A DNA stretch of 64,000 nt from Paracentrotus lividus (Eukaryota; Echinodermata; Echinoidea; Camarodonta; Echinidae). This document shows positions 12,571-26,700 of the stretch, one piece after another. How positions within the stretch are numbered: the stretch's first letter is position 1; every line of letters starts with the position of its first letter. Location of the stretch: NCBI GenBank assembly GCA_940671915.1, contig CALNVZ010003434.1, positions 11,363,671-11,427,670 of the forward strand. The letters are read 5' to 3'. The translations under genes were made by a program, and so were the position numbers. Under the pieces are notes generated by a model. That model did no database searches. It saw nothing but the letters and a program-made list of their open reading frames with translations, and had not been told where the DNA came from.

Positions 12571-13902
12571 TTCGCCGCCCCCCATGCTCGCCCCGGACGC
12601 CCGTGCCGTAAAAGCCCCCCCCAGAATCGCGCATGCATAGTAATTACTTTAAGCCGCATGATGAAGGTGATGTTATAGTAAACGACTCAAAAAAGTACTT
12701 TATATGCCTCAAATCCGCGCCCTATTTCCTTATCAGCTGACCTTTATCCAATCATAAGGGAGATCCAACCGTAAATGAAGCGTTCAAATGTTAGTTTACG
12801 TAACAAACTAAGCCACACCTTGTTTTTCGAAAGAAATATCCTTGACACAATATTTCAGAGGTCGTGCTCTTCGGAAAGTTGTGCATACACCTCTTAATTT
12901 AAGGGGCGTCCAAATTGTATTGCCCTTTAATTCGGACAAATAATTTTGGGGGGTATCATTGGAGGAACTATCACATCGACACCGAATCAGATTCATATAA
13001 AAGAGCAAATAAAATTCGCCCTACAAGCGGAGAACCAAAAGTCTGTTACAGAGAGATTTTGGTCCGACAATTTAGCAGATTAGCGGGTTAAAAATGAATA
13101 TTCAGTCCCAAAGAAGTTCATTTTATAAAGATATTTTTCATCAAAAAGCAATGTAAATCAAAATTATACTTCTATTTTGCAAAAACTGGTAAAGAAAATG
13201 TCAAGCTGTAATATTTAGAAAATTGTTACCCAATATGGCCGCACGGACATCTTTGAGAAAGTGCAGGCATTGTTTATTTATTTAACAAAAAGTTATTCAT
13301 CTTAAAGCGTGATCTTGATTTCGCTGAAAACGGCAATCTGTCAATATCTCTAAAAGCTCCGTCAACGGACGTATGGAAAAAGGTATGCGTTGTCTTATAA
13401 ATAAAATTCTTTACTTTTAAACCCCAAATCTCAAACCGGTTTCTGCATGTAAATTGGATAACAGTTAAATGATCTACAATTAGAAGAATATTATTTTTGA
13501 TTTTTTATGTATATAAACAATACGACGGAACTTAGCATTTTCAAAAAATCCCAAAAGTTGTTTTAAAGGTGTATATTGTGATATTTCTGATGTTATATAT
13601 GTGAACACAGGCAGCGTACTAGAGCATTCTTACGGCAGGGTTCAAACTGCCAAAAGTGGACAAAAATATATCCAATTTTTTTTCACATCAAAGCCGGCCG
13701 CGAGTAAAAAGCGTACATCAAACAAATTTCACGTCACGCTAACCGCCGCGAAGCGGAGGAGTGGTAGAGGTGGGGGCGGGGAGGGGGGGTAAGGTAGGTG
13801 TTTCAAAAAAATATTAGCCATAGGGTAGGCCTGACGGTCGTCTTCGATTGGCCCCCCAAAAATGAATCACAAAAAAAAAATTAAAACGTTAAAATTTAAT
13901 CT

Positions 13903-14190
13903 TTTTTTTTTTTTTTTTTTTGTCAGCGCGACCCCTGCTCGCCAGCGGGGGGGGGTGGGGGGGAGGAGGGGGGTCGTTCAACCCCCCGCCCCCGTAGTGT
14001 ACGGGCTGCGATACATGCAAATGTAGTAAACAAAAAAAAAATATAAAGTAGGTGCAAAGTGAATTTGAGAGATCAATCCGTTCCCTTTCCAGGCTGTAAC
14101 TAGGGGGGCGGAGGTTCGTGAGATCGAATGACACCCCCCCCCCCCCGCTGGCGACGAGTAGGTGCTGCTGACAAAAAAAAAAAAAAAGAC
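13903..14190. repeat. Inverted repeat with poly-T/poly-A and G/C-run ends
   Basis: Left arm: T run, TGTCAGC, CGCCAGCGGGGGG; right arm: CCCCCCGCTGGCG, GCTGACA, A run. Arms of about 90 bp enclose a short loop. MITE-like. Confidence 0.7.
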
Positions 14191-14210
14191 AAATAAAAAA
14201 AAAAATTAAT

Positions 14211-14215
<5 letters not shown>

Positions 14216-14248
<33 letters not shown>

Positions 14249-14250
14249 AG
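14216..14250. repeat. (GA)n microsatellite
   Basis: AGAGAGAGAGAG run followed by AAAGAGAAAGGAAGAAG. Confidence 0.95.
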
Positions 14251-14769
14251 GAAGAAGAAAACAGGGTGTGAAACGGATTCTTAAATTGATCTACTTATAT
14301 ACCTAATTTTCAAAATGTTCATGAGCTAAATTATTAATAAAAAAAAAATAGTGCTTAAAATCGCTCTCTTTTAGATAGGTCTGTGCAATATTTCTGCTGG
14401 CTCTCGCATAAATCATTATTTTCAAAGACCGCGGAGCGTTTTTGAAAGGGCTTGAGGGGGTGGGGTGATTAAAATGTTGATAGGCTGAACACGAGGAAAA
14501 GTATGTAAGTTTTTTTTTTTCAAATATCTACTGGAAAAATTGGAGGGGCTGCAGCACCCCCCCCCTCCTTCATCCCTGGTTTTCAGGAAATATTACAATA
14601 AAGAATTGAAATACGATTCATTTAATAAAAGTTTTTCCTCTCGACTTCATGCTCACATTTCAGTTTTTACGAGCTAGGTGATGGTCATCTTGTTTTTTAG
14701 GAGTCTAAAAAAAAAAAAGCAAAGCAAACATGGCAAATGTGCAGCCTCAATTGTCATCATAACCAAAAT

Positions 14770-15740
14770 ATTCGGCTCGCGCTTCGCGCTCGCCATGTTC
14801 ACTCCGTTCGAAAAGCTGAATTATATGTCAAAAAGAAATGTGCTTCAAATGCACAGCATTCATGTGATTTTGTGTTATTTTCTTTCACTCGCGTTTCGCG
14901 TTCGTATCTTTTGGAATTTTGTCATCCGTCTGTGAAGGACTATTAAAAATAGATATGAGGCACAATACGCCTGAAATACAAGGCAAAATCTCTTTTGCAC
15001 TGGCAAGGTTCACTTTTTTTTTTTTTTTACAAAGGGACGTGATCATCAACTTGTGAAAGAATTAAAAGAAAACAGAAAGATGTAAGAGACAAACTGTACA
15101 TATAACATACCGTATTCAGGCCATTAAACAGCAGAATTTTCCGGCTCGCGCTTCGCGCTCGCAAGTTCAATCCTTGCAAAATGTTTACTTTTCGAATGTC
15201 TAAACCTTATACAAATCCTAATTACGGGTCTGTGAGCATAAGAGGCAAAATGTGTTAGAAAATACACTACCTTTAATTCATTATAACCAAAATTTCTGGC
15301 TCGCGCTTTGCGCTTCCAAGTTCAAATTCTGGCAAAAACTCCACTTTTCAAACACCAGGCGCAGATCCAGGGGGGGGGGGGAGGGGGTGGCGGAAGGTGC
15401 GGGCGCATCCCGTAAGTTTATCAGTCCTAATTACGGATCCGTAAGTATAAGAGGCAAATAAGTCAGAAAATACACTACCTTCAGGTCATTATGAGTCAAA
15501 ATTTTCGGCTCGATCTTTGCGCTCCTAGAGTTATCATAAAAAGGCACATGGACTGATTCCTGACTCCACAAGTGAAGTAATGAAAATGTTAATTAATTTA
15601 CCGTTCACGCTTCGTGCTCACAACTTATTTAGCTAAAGGGAGGTGATCGTCACCTCGTAAAAGAATTAAAAGAAAATTATAAGGTAGAATATACTGTTAT
15701 AAGGCAAAATTTTTGGCTCGCGCTCGAAAAGTTTACTCCT
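14770..15740. repeat. About 210-bp degenerate repeats with GGCTCGCGCTTCGCGCTCGC core
   Basis: Cores at 14,773, 14,888, 15,140, 15,297, 15,507 and 15,715. Between them, CCTAATTACGG.TC.GT.AG.ATAAGAGGCAAA recurs at 15,217 and 15,426 (209 bp apart). Reverse orientation to the cores at 8.3-9.4 kb. Confidence 0.75.
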
Positions 15741-17379
15741 TCTGAAAAGGTCACTTTTAAATTTCCGACCCCCCCCCCCAATAAAAATCCTAGCAGGCAA
15801 CAAGCAGTTTAGGGATCTGAGTACATATTTTTCAAGAACTCTTGCATCATTAAAAAAGGAAAAAATTCCTACATAAGTTATACAATATTAAAATGCATTG
15901 TTTAAAAAAAATAGGGCTCACAGAATAAAAAATAGTTGCACCTCAGAGGAATGGAGAGTGCAGACTCATCATTCGTTATCAGTTAAAGATTTTCCCCTTT
16001 GATTTCATAAGTAATATTACTATTAAGTTGATACTAGCGATTTAAAGTCGATGCTTATAATCCGAATTTTCTACATAGGGCCTAGACTGATACCTGATTC
16101 ATTATCATTTCGTTTGATACAATGAAGTTAGGATTTAGACTGAAAGATGGTTTTGTTGATATAAGACACCATACCCATTCCAATAGAGTAATACACGTAC
16201 GTGTACGGAGCTTTCAGAGATATTGACCAGAATGTTATTTTCGCAAAATCAAGATCACGACTTCAGGATGATATAACTCTTTGTTAAAATAATATACGAA
16301 CCTGCAGTTCTCACAAAATTTAGTGCATACATTTCAACAATTTTCTAAATAGATACAATTAAAAATTTCGTTCGCAGTTTTGATATGTGCAAGTATAAAT
16401 CTAGATTACATTCAATTTCTTTTAAAAAATATGAAAAATGAACTTGTTTGGGCTAATTTATCATTTTTACGTCTTTGAATTCCATCAAAGTTGGTTTCAG
16501 CGTATAGGCAATTTATTTCTCTTTTATATGATCCGCATTTTGGAGCGATTTGATATTTCCTTAAAATGCTATCCCTGAACACTATTTGTCGTAAAAGGGG
16601 CAACAATTTTGGACGCCCCTTGTATTTAGAGGTGATCGCAACAAATTTTGAAGAGCACACCTCTGAAATATTGTGCCCTATAATATTTTCTTTAGAATAG
16701 ACAAGTGTGCTTAGTTTGTACACAAACAACATCAAAATCACTAACTAGGCCTCTTTTTCAGGTTCGGATCTCCCCTTATCACTGTAACTGAGGGATAGCG
16801 AAGTGATGGAAAGTATAGAAAATGGAAACCTATACAGGCCTACTGTATTGGATTTTTGTCTCAAATTCCTCCTTTGGAATTGATAGTAAAAATATGTTTT
16901 TGTAATTTGAAAATGAGTGAAATTTGTTCACTTCATGTTCATGGGCCGAGAGTTGATGTGGAGTATGCAAAAAAAAAAAAAAAAAAAAATAGAAAGAAAA
17001 AAAAAGGTGTGTGTGTGTGTGGGGGGGGGGGTATCTGCGTCCCTGTATGCAGCAGAAAAAACCGAATTATTTCATTCAAAAATTTTTTGTGGGTCTAGAA
17101 TGACCAAAAAAAAAAAAAAAAATCAATCATATCTTGAAAAATTAAAATGATAGCTCGATCGAACACTGGTGCTTTATGCACTTGTCGAGAATTTCCCAAT
17201 ACCAATTTCTGACAATGACAGAAACACGTTGTGTTGATTGATGACATCGCTCATAATAACATATTTATCAGACATTTCCATTTCGAGGAAGGGAATGCAC
17301 TTGAATCTAACAATTCTTTAAAGTTGTTAAGAGTATTTTTTAAAGTAAATTTAATTTTAAAGTAATATCGTATATTTGT

Positions 17380-17673
17380 TTAGTTATAAAATGAGAACGT
17401 AAAGTTTTTAAGACATTTAATGATTACAAATTAAACACTTTCATTTACACTTACCCCCTATTAGGAAAATGGACGCGTCTTCATATTCGCCACACCTCTG
17501 TGTTTTGGGAATGTGTGTACGTGGTATGTATGGTATCAAGGCTTGCGGAGCTAGTATACATGGCTTCTTCAAGCTACCATCGCAGCCAAACCTTGCCCGT
17601 GCAGTACATGCATTGAACGGCCTATTTGAATGAACACGGTGAGAGTTCGTTTCTTTGTCCAAGATCGATCAAC
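17380..17673 (+). promoter_or_regulatory. CUX1: Presumed promoter / 5' UTR of CUX1
   Basis: The 300 bp before the start codon are less AT-rich than the surroundings and free of the repeats seen upstream. A TATAAAAT word lies near 17,386, but nothing else marks a transcription start. Position rests only on the start codon and the in-frame stop at 17,614. No CpG island is evident by eye. Confidence 0.35.
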
Positions 17674-17739
17674 ATGGCCGCGAAAGATGTCGCGTCGATG
17701 TCTCAATATTGGAAAGAATTCAACTTAACACAGCTTCAG
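17674..17739 (+). CDS. CUX1: Shared exon 1 with start codon
   Basis: 22 codons ending phase 0 at CAG|gtaaat. Begins [20 protein letters not shown], matching the MAAN-SM-QYWK start of vertebrate CUX1/CASP. The ATG sits in ATCAACATGG, a good initiation context (A at -3, G at +4). An in-frame TGA lies at 17,614 with no ATG between, so this is the first possible start in frame. The ORF is too short for automatic ORF calls. Confidence 0.95.
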
Positions 17740-20700
17740 GTAAATATCATGAATATTTCCTATGAGATATGAAGTAATTTGATGATTGCGGTCACTTTGG
17801 TACACTTTGTTGGTTGTTCGAGAACTTTTGAAGCTCTGATTTCTTGCGATGAAAAATCGACGAATTTATCAGAAATTGATCCAAATGGCTATATCTGTTC
17901 AATATGCTGCCGCTGAGAGTTGGCCTAGATAGCGGTGCGCGCTTTGTGTGGTGGTGATGTGTGTGTGTACTATGTCTACGTTGTTGTTATTGTGCAGAGA
18001 ATGAATGAATGGGTTGTTCGTTTTGTCTAGGCCAACTTTATAACGAGATGGAAAGAGACAATATTTCACCTTTATATATTGAATAAATCTATTTAAGACA
18101 TGTTTTATGATGGTTGGAAAGAGGTGAAGTTTGATATCTGTTTCAGCTTTGTTTCAGTGATATTGAGTGGGATAGAGTAGAGTCGTGGACTGAAGTGTTT
18201 TATGATGAAGATCAATATGAAATTTATAGAACTTGTTATGTTTACATTGACACATCTTGTCAGAAGTGAACTCTAAGCTAAGGAATTGTTTGTTTCTTGC
18301 AGTCATCAATCACTTTATGCTTACAATATACTAACTTCGTCCATCAACAGATCAAGCACTTTGCAGTTTATTTAAATAATCGGAAATAAAATTTTCTCAT
18401 ATTCATATTTTCAAATGAATGTCAATTTTTATGTTAATTTTTTTAATGAGATTGTGATATTTAGTTACACTAGCTGCCATAAAGACTTTCAATAAAAAGA
18501 AGTAAAAAGATGAGCTTAATACAAAAAAGAATGAAAACTTTTAAAAATTTATGTTGCAGCAAATCATCTTCCCCTAATAAGACTGAATAAAATAAGCCAT
18601 ATGTTCATTAGGTAGATCTATATCTAGACTAGTAAAGTAGGATTTAAGATGGTGAACTTCTATTAAATTTTTTATTAAAAAAATAAAAATAAATAAATAA
18701 ATCAAAAATCACAAGTTTATCTTTTACAAGTTGACCCTATCTATTGAAAATTCTAAATGTGAAAAGGGATGATTTTGGTTGTAAAATTGATGCCTGAACA
18801 TTTTCCAAAATGTACACTGTACTTGTCATATGTACAAATGTAGGCCTACAATCTGATTTAAAAATAAAAGTCTAGTACTACTTGGCATGAAGTATTTTTT
18901 TCATTAAATGAGAATGAAAAACAAGGCCAATGCTACATTTGTATGCCACTCACTGCCGGAAACAAGTTTCATAGTTTATTTTGGGTAATTTTTACTTCTG
19001 GAAAAAAAATATTGAGTACAAAAAGGAAAGCAGTGGATATTATGGATCATAAAGATGGAATAATGATAATATTAATAATAAAAATAGATTAGAATATTAA
19101 ATCGTAAAAATCAAAATAATAATGATATGATGATAATAATGATAGTGTATGCAATTAATGTGCTCTTGATATAATAACAGCTCAGCTTACACAAGTACAA
19201 GAGAACAATTACACACTGTGGTTTATCAATATAATGGGGGTTCACCAACCTGATTTAGAAGTTATGCTTGACCTTACAAACAACTTGATTATGAAGGGAT
19301 GAAGTGGGATGCCCATATTGTTATGAAACTTTGTCTGTCACTTAAACATAATTTTATAATTGTGTCAAAACGTTGTTCATCTCATTAAAATGTTTCAAAA
19401 GCATTGCTTGTACAGTTGGATCTCAGAATAATCAGTAAGTAACAAACAATGTTAGTCTACATGTACATAGATCTGCGTATTTCAACTTGCCACTATTTTT
19501 TAAAGAAATTATTACAAATTAATTATCTGGTACTATTAAATACTATGCATGATGATTGATTCTTTTCATGTAAGTTTCCAAGAAATGAATGATTTGTGGA
19601 TAAATGATTTGAATTGATGAGAAATAAGTAATGAAGGCTAGTATCGTGGGGCCTGCAGAGTGAGTGAGTGGATGTAACCCATCATTGTAGCGTGAAGATT
19701 GACCCTCTATACACGGCCATGGATGGATGGGCGGATCGCTGAAAGAATTATTGAAGTCGGCAAAGGTGTGACAAGTTGATTAGTCTTCAAAACCAAATCA
19801 TCCATCAAGCGCTGTTCACAATAATCATACAGTCCACTCCCATTAGATAAAGATTTAATTTTACAGAACTTTATAAAGAGACAATCCCCCATCCACATCA
19901 AACTTATATGCAAACCCTTGTTGTTTGTAGTTTTTATGGCATTGTCATTCATGATATGAATTTACATGATATCTCAGTTGCGTTTTTAAAAGAAGAAAAA
20001 AAAACCATACATTTGTGCACTGTATGTTTTTAGGATTTTGATTGAGATAAAACAAGATCTTGGTCCTACTTTTGTAGCTAAGCAACCTCATTATAACAGG
20101 AGTAGGCTGTCATTTTGGCAAAGAACGTGGACAACTATTACATGTACTTGGACTAAATACTCAAATAATGGTAAATTTCATAGAATGCATATTGTGCTTT
20201 TAAAAATACCATCTAGTTTTGTTTTTGAAGTGCATCATTTTACCACAGAGGCTCTTAATGTGAAGCTTCTGTCTTGATCACAGAGTGGGGCATTGAAATG
20301 TTTTTTTTTTTTTTCTTTCTACATGTACATTTACAAATTTACTTTACATCTTCATGGATGACAAACATGAAAAAAAAACAACAACATCTTGTCAAGATAT
20401 AAAGTGGCAGCAAATTGAACCGTAGACCGAAAGATTCATACTACATTTTAGATTTGGTTTGCTGCTCATATTAAAATCTGGCTTACTGAATGCTACAAAG
20501 ACTGAACCCTACATACATTGTACATAGGGACCCATTCATACGCACAATATGACTTTTCATCAATATTAATTGTAGACTTATTTCCGTCCTCCTAAATTTG
20601 TACTTAACTCTTTTGGGTGATTACAATTAAATTGTTATCAATAATGATATCACCTTTACGTTGCATGAGAACATTTGTTATGCTTCTTCAATGGCAGAAA

Positions 20701-23700
20701 ACAATTAAAGTTTGATGGGTTTCATTGCAAAAGGAGGGTTCATTGTATTCATGGTGTTCCATTGTTTTTGTACAAAATCATGTACTTTCCAGTACATTAA
20801 ATCATTGATCGCATCAGCGTAAATATTTATTTTATGAATGATGGTGCCGTATAAAGTAAAAACAAGTTCACGATTCAATATTTTTACTCCTTTTCTTGCT
20901 GATATTCTCAGTTCATGTTTCTCCTTATTTATTTTCTTTAAATTAGAATTGTCCGAACATTGCAAGAGAGATATAAGCAGGTATTATTGAAGGATGACTT
21001 AAGTTTAATAGGCCTACTACATGTAAATATGTTTTTTTATTGTATTTTGTGCATTTGTGTATTTTGTGCAATGTTCATGTACATGAATGTTACTAGAATT
21101 TCCTATTCAGTGAGGGTACACATTTTTACTTGTACTCAAGCCTAAATTCTTTGATTGAAGTATATCGAGAGGAAATTCCATGGCTGGATTTTGTGGAATG
21201 GTAAGGAGAAAGCATTGGACGCTATTGAATTACTTGTTTTGTCAGGCGTCCATGGAGTGCTCTGGGCGCTGCACCATTGAAGAGCAAGAATTCTTGGTTA
21301 GGATCTAATCACAGCCGCAGAAATCAATGCTGTAAATATTGTTACTTCAAGGAAAATCCGAGAGATGGGAGTGGATGGAAAAAGGAGTTCAAGTTGGATT
21401 AGTTGCTTGTTCAGCTTGTCGATGGTCTCCAGCTAAATCTTTTGCCTGTCTGATTTATTTGTCGATTGAATCCAATAGCTGAGAGTCTTTACTTAATCTA
21501 TGTTTCATCATGAAAAGAATTGATCGGCGTCCTAACCATAACTACCACTTTCTTTCTGTCAGCGCCTTCCATGTATTTATTTGAATTGAATTGAATTGAT
21601 TCACTCAATTGATATGGTTGATAAGTGCAGTTCAGCTACACTATAATTTAAATCAAAAATACAATAACGGCATTCGCATCTTCTACATTGTTTTTTTTCT
21701 TGGAAAGGAAGTTCTAAGTAAAGTTCTCTTAAAAATCATTCACTGTTTTGTTAACCTGTTAAATGTACCTATGATAAGACTGGAAAAGTTGCAAAGCCAA
21801 ATTCACACTATAGAACTATGGACGAAAGAAGAAACTGGCTTATCATAAATCCATACTTTATATAAAGAATTAGGCCTAGCTTTTCTTAAATTCTTTTGTC
21901 TGAGTGGTGAAAATTATAAAGAGAAAAAAAAAACTAAATTGATAATGATCAGTTTCCTGAATTTCCTGTAGTCAAAAGCAAGAATCCATCAGTAATTCTG
22001 ACAGGAAATGGGATCAATTGAATGGATTGCGGAAGAATCAGGCCGAACACAATCCTCCACTCATTTTTTAGGCAATATCTACACGCTTGTAAACAATCCA
22101 TACATGGATTGATAACAAAGGGCTGCATATTTGGTTTCTTTTTTATCACCTCGTTTCTTTTTCTTGTGTGGGTGCAGCTCGACGATCATTTCCAACGCTC
22201 TAGATAGAAATTGCGGATTTTATCTGAGGAAATCATCAAACAGTGAATTAAAATGAATTAAACCGATGACCTTTTTAATGGGCCTGTTATTATTGGTGAG
22301 CTAAGGGATAATGGATGGGGCATAATGAAAGGAATTGATGGATAGAATGGATGCGGGGAGGAAAGGTTCATGCTTGGCAAGCCATGGTTATCATTTAATC
22401 AATTTTGCAAATGATCCATCTGGACATCAACCAGATGTTAGGTTTGATAATCAATTTTGCAGGACAGAATTACAATGTACTGTATGGCACAAAAATTTGG
22501 CATGTTTACAGTATTATTGCATTTTATCAATTACTTAAATTTACTGACCGTAATTCTGAGGGTGGAAGTACATACATATTCTGCAAATTACATGTAATGT
22601 TTGCCAATAATTAGTGATTGAATGAAATTAGATTTTCTAATTTGTGTCTTGTACAAATGTAGATACATGTATACTGTACATTTACATGTAAATATTGTTG
22701 TGCAATGTACATTTTAGTGCATTGTTTTATGTAATCTGTTTGAAACACTTCAGTCTTTAGATGCACACATACAAAAGACATGAAAAGTTTCAAACAAATG
22801 AGTAGCATTTGTGAAGTGTTAAGGCGGGCTCACATGATGCGACTTGCTGCGGTGCGATTTTTTAAACAAATGGTAGTTTGCATTATTAATGTGACATTTG
22901 AAACATGCAAAGTTATCTTATGAGAGGTAAAAATTGTAAAGGAACAACGTAATCGAAATTTTGTTCCAATGCCAGCCTTTAATTAGGAGTAAAGGTCAAA
23001 TTACCTTAAAATCGCAAGATAGCTGTGACGTCACTGCGGTCTGGAAACAATTTGAATTTTTAAGAAGGGGGTTTGCAATCGTCTTGATTTTCAATTTTAG
23101 TATTCATAAGAATACCTACATGTACATGTACAACTTTAGACAGTATGAATTTCCTTGTTTGAAGGTTTGTATCAAATAATATTATACTTTTTCTGAAAAA
23201 TCGCACCGCAGCAAGTCGCATCGTGTGAGCCCGCCTTTACATATACATTTTAGATAGCGGATTATCAAGTATGTCTCAAAACTCAGTCATATTCTCTACT
23301 CTAAAGATGGAAGGGAACAATATTTTCAAATCTTCAGGAAATGAATGCATCAAACAGGCATCAAACTGGCAGCTGCAAAGCTCCACTAGAGAGTGGCCTG
23401 TCTTGAATATAATCATCATTAAAAGTACCCAAGGCTTTTATTATTTCTCTTGCCTTCCCTTGCCCCTGTCTTCCTCCTACAGTTAGTGTCTCTTGCTTTC
23501 TCCCTTTCTTTATCTTCAACCACATCTAGATCTACATTAACATCTACATCCATCCTCTCCTGAATTGATTGTAGCCAATTATCAGCGAACGGCAGTCCCG
23601 CTTCGTCATTGATTGCATTGATTGGATAGATCAATGCCTGCCGCCACATCAGCCCCCGAGGTCCCTGCCGTGCCCCTGAGCTGTGGGGGCTGAGCCATTG

Positions 23701-26700
23701 ATTCCAGCCAGCCGCTAACCCACAGCTGGTTTATTGAACGCTCCCTGATAGATGGGGAGAATATTGATTGCCTCGGCCCAGGGAAAACACGCTGGTTTCG
23801 CACAGAATCTAATAATGATCGGGGACGGGATGGATATTATAGATCGTGCTCGTGTACTCCTCTGGTCGTTCGCATCAAGAAAATTGCTAATGGATGGCCG
23901 ATTGCGAATCTTGTATGGATTAGATCATTAGACTCTACCACTTGTCTTGTAGGGGTGCACTTGACTAAGCCTTGTCCATTATTGATATAGACCTGACAAA
24001 CCCTACTATTTTACAGGCTTTACAGATTAATGTGTGTATTATTGATACTCTGTGCTAGACAGATTTTCCTTATTCTCTTGAAAGGCTGTAGCAATTTTCA
24101 GCCACAATGAACTCCACTTTATTTAGAGGGTTTCAAAAGGGACTAACAGCGTATCAAATTGTGCTCCAAGCAAGGATTAAGTTCCCTCTACCATTTCTTC
24201 TTTGTTGTTTTTTGCCAGACAATCTAATTTTGGTGATTGATTGATTTTTAGCGTGATTCATCATCCTGTTGTCGATTGAATCGAGCCAAATGCTCCCTCC
24301 CTCTCCGTCACCCTCTCTCTCCTTCTCTCCTGCTCTATGTCTCTCTACTTCACCCTTTCCCTTCTGCATCCTTTCTTTCTTTGTGTTTCAGACATGTCCA
24401 TTGACACCCAACTTCTTCCACTACCCATTTCTAATTCCAATCAATCTTACACTTTGAAAGTTTCATACTATTTTAAAGGATTATTTACTTCAAAAAATCC
24501 TGGGAGACCGAAAGTTCTTTATAAATGTTTGTACCTTTTGATTACTTTCTCAATGTCTCTCCTGTTTCTTGTTTTCACTGCCTTATTCATGCCATCTTTT
24601 ATGGTTCTTGTGTATAAAAATTTCCTTACAGAGCTCTGTATGTATATATTATGAGATACGTGTATATATTTTTCAAAGATATCCAGTTAAAGTGATTTAT
24701 TTTCATTTTTTTGTAACTCCTGATCAGACAGAAAAATGCTACAATGTACATAATTTACTTTTGCTACAGTACAATGTACATTGTAGCTCATATGAATGAG
24801 AAATATTTTCTTCAGAGTGCAACAAAATAGAAAAAAAAAGGAGAGCTGAGAATTATTTATTTCATAGTTTTTGTAGCTAAGTCATATACATGTAGCTTTT
24901 GAAACTATATTGCAGGAGGCATATTTGGGGAAACACAAGTTAAAACTAAATCAAAGATACAGAAAAATTGTTTTTTTGAGAACAAAATTTCTTTTAAAAA
25001 TTATTTTAATCAATAGTTTAAAGAAATAGTCCGATCTTCACTGATATCAAAATCATAATTTTTCTACAGTAAACACATATCTACTTGATTTCAATCAATA
25101 TTAATCAATTATTTAGATCATTAGTTTCACTCTACTGATTTTTATTGAAATTCATGATATAATGCAGCAAGTATAATATCAAAAGGGGAAGAAATGTCTG
25201 TAAAGATAGATGCAATATCTAACCATGATCACTGCTTTGTTTTTGAATATAATTCATTCAGTTTAGAATTAGACTGCTCAGAAGAGATGCGTGCAATTAG
25301 ATGCACAGATGGGCTATGCAGCCCTACAGCCTTAGTACGCAAGAAGGCAGATAGATAGACAGACACGCACTGAAGCCTATTATCAGCCCACCGATGCCAC
25401 TAAAGCCTGTATCACTACATTATTGATCACAGCCCAGAAAGAGGAGTGATTCCCAAATTATTATCCTCCGCTAATTTCTTGCCTCGCTCTCTGTCGGTAA
25501 TTTACGAGTGATATCGGAAGGCTGAAACGGTTGGTTGGGTGCGGTGATGTTGGAGGAGAAGGTGCAATTAAAGCGCGTTGAGATGGGAGGTAAGGAGGAG
25601 TGGGTTGAGCCTGGGGGCTAGATCACAGAGTCCATAAAGCTAAGCAGCGCGGAGTAAACTCTCATCATTCTCCGGTTATAAAAGCCTACCAATATCTCTC
25701 ATCGTAAAGCTAATTTTGAGAAGACATTGTTGGGAGCGAGAAGGCCGTTAACCCTGAACCAAATGGCAGGAGTTACATGTAGTACTCATCCAGGGATCCA
25801 TGCAGCATATTATGTACAAATGTAAAGTCTTGTTGAACCTACACAATGTACATGTACATGTAACACTCGGCTTTATGTCAGAAAATGTTATTTGTATTGA
25901 CAATGACATTTTGTTGGTCAAAATTAAATATTCAATTAGATATTGTTAATTTTTTAAGCCTTTTTAGATTTTATTGACAATGTTTAATACTGCTGTGAAT
26001 CAATCTTTTCCCATTAATTTGACTCATTGTAAGTTTTGGAGGCTATTTTGAATTGATGAGCAGAGAAGACTGGATAGTGTGAACAAGGCATTTTTTTTTT
26101 TTTTTTTTTTTCATGTACATAGCGAAGATGTTTTTCGGCGGTGTTTTCATTGTGTATTCTGGAAATATTTTCCGCTCTCACTGTGTGTAGACTTGGAACA
26201 TGAGATTGATTTGACGAAGTTGCAGCCAAAGAAATCATGAATTTCTTATAGGCCTACCTATTTTTTTTGGCTAAACCCTATGGAACCCACCCCCAGGAAG
26301 TTCGGTCGCTATGCTCCCTCACTGGTAGCAATTTTCCTCTTTTTTCTAAATTTCTCTGTCTCATGCCTGATAGTGTGAACAAGGCATGATAGATAGTATG
26401 AATTGATAAGTAGAGAAGACTGGATAGTGTGAATAAGATATTATAGAGAGCCAGGATGAATTGATGAGCAGAGAAGACTGAATAGTGTGAACAAGGCATG
26501 GTAGAGAGGATGAATAGATGGGCAGAGAAGACAGGATAGTGTGAATAAGGCATGACAGGATAGTGTAAACAAGGCATGATAGACAGTATGAATTGATAAG
26601 CATAGAAAACAGGATAGTGTGAACGAGGCATGATAGAGAGGATGAATTGATGAGCAGATTGCATTTGATGACCCTGAGGGGTGGGGGTAATGTACAAAGA

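Larger units (their letters stand above)
12660..16870. repeat. Large inverted repeat (arms 12.7-13.4 and 16.2-16.8 kb)
   Basis: 12,830-12,925 and 16,600-16,700 are reverse complements (shared words ACCTCTGAAATATTGTG and GGACGCCCCTT), as are 13,310-13,385 and 16,190-16,265 (TCAATATCTCT.AAAGCTCCGT). The arms are diverged and about 0.6 kb long, enclosing about 2.8 kb of other repeats. Confidence 0.7.

Noticed and set aside
12330..12659. Lys/Glu/Arg-rich ORFs (109 and 83 codons, - strand)
   Set aside because: They are the complement of a polypyrimidine tract; low complexity, no family resemblance.
16412..16741. 109-codon ORF on the - strand
   Set aside because: Falls in an arm of a large inverted repeat, no recognisable domain, and the matching arm at 12.8 kb is not open.
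17384..17393. TATAAAAT as a core promoter
   Set aside because: One AT-rich word in AT-rich DNA; no supporting initiator or downstream element, so only mentioned as a possibility.
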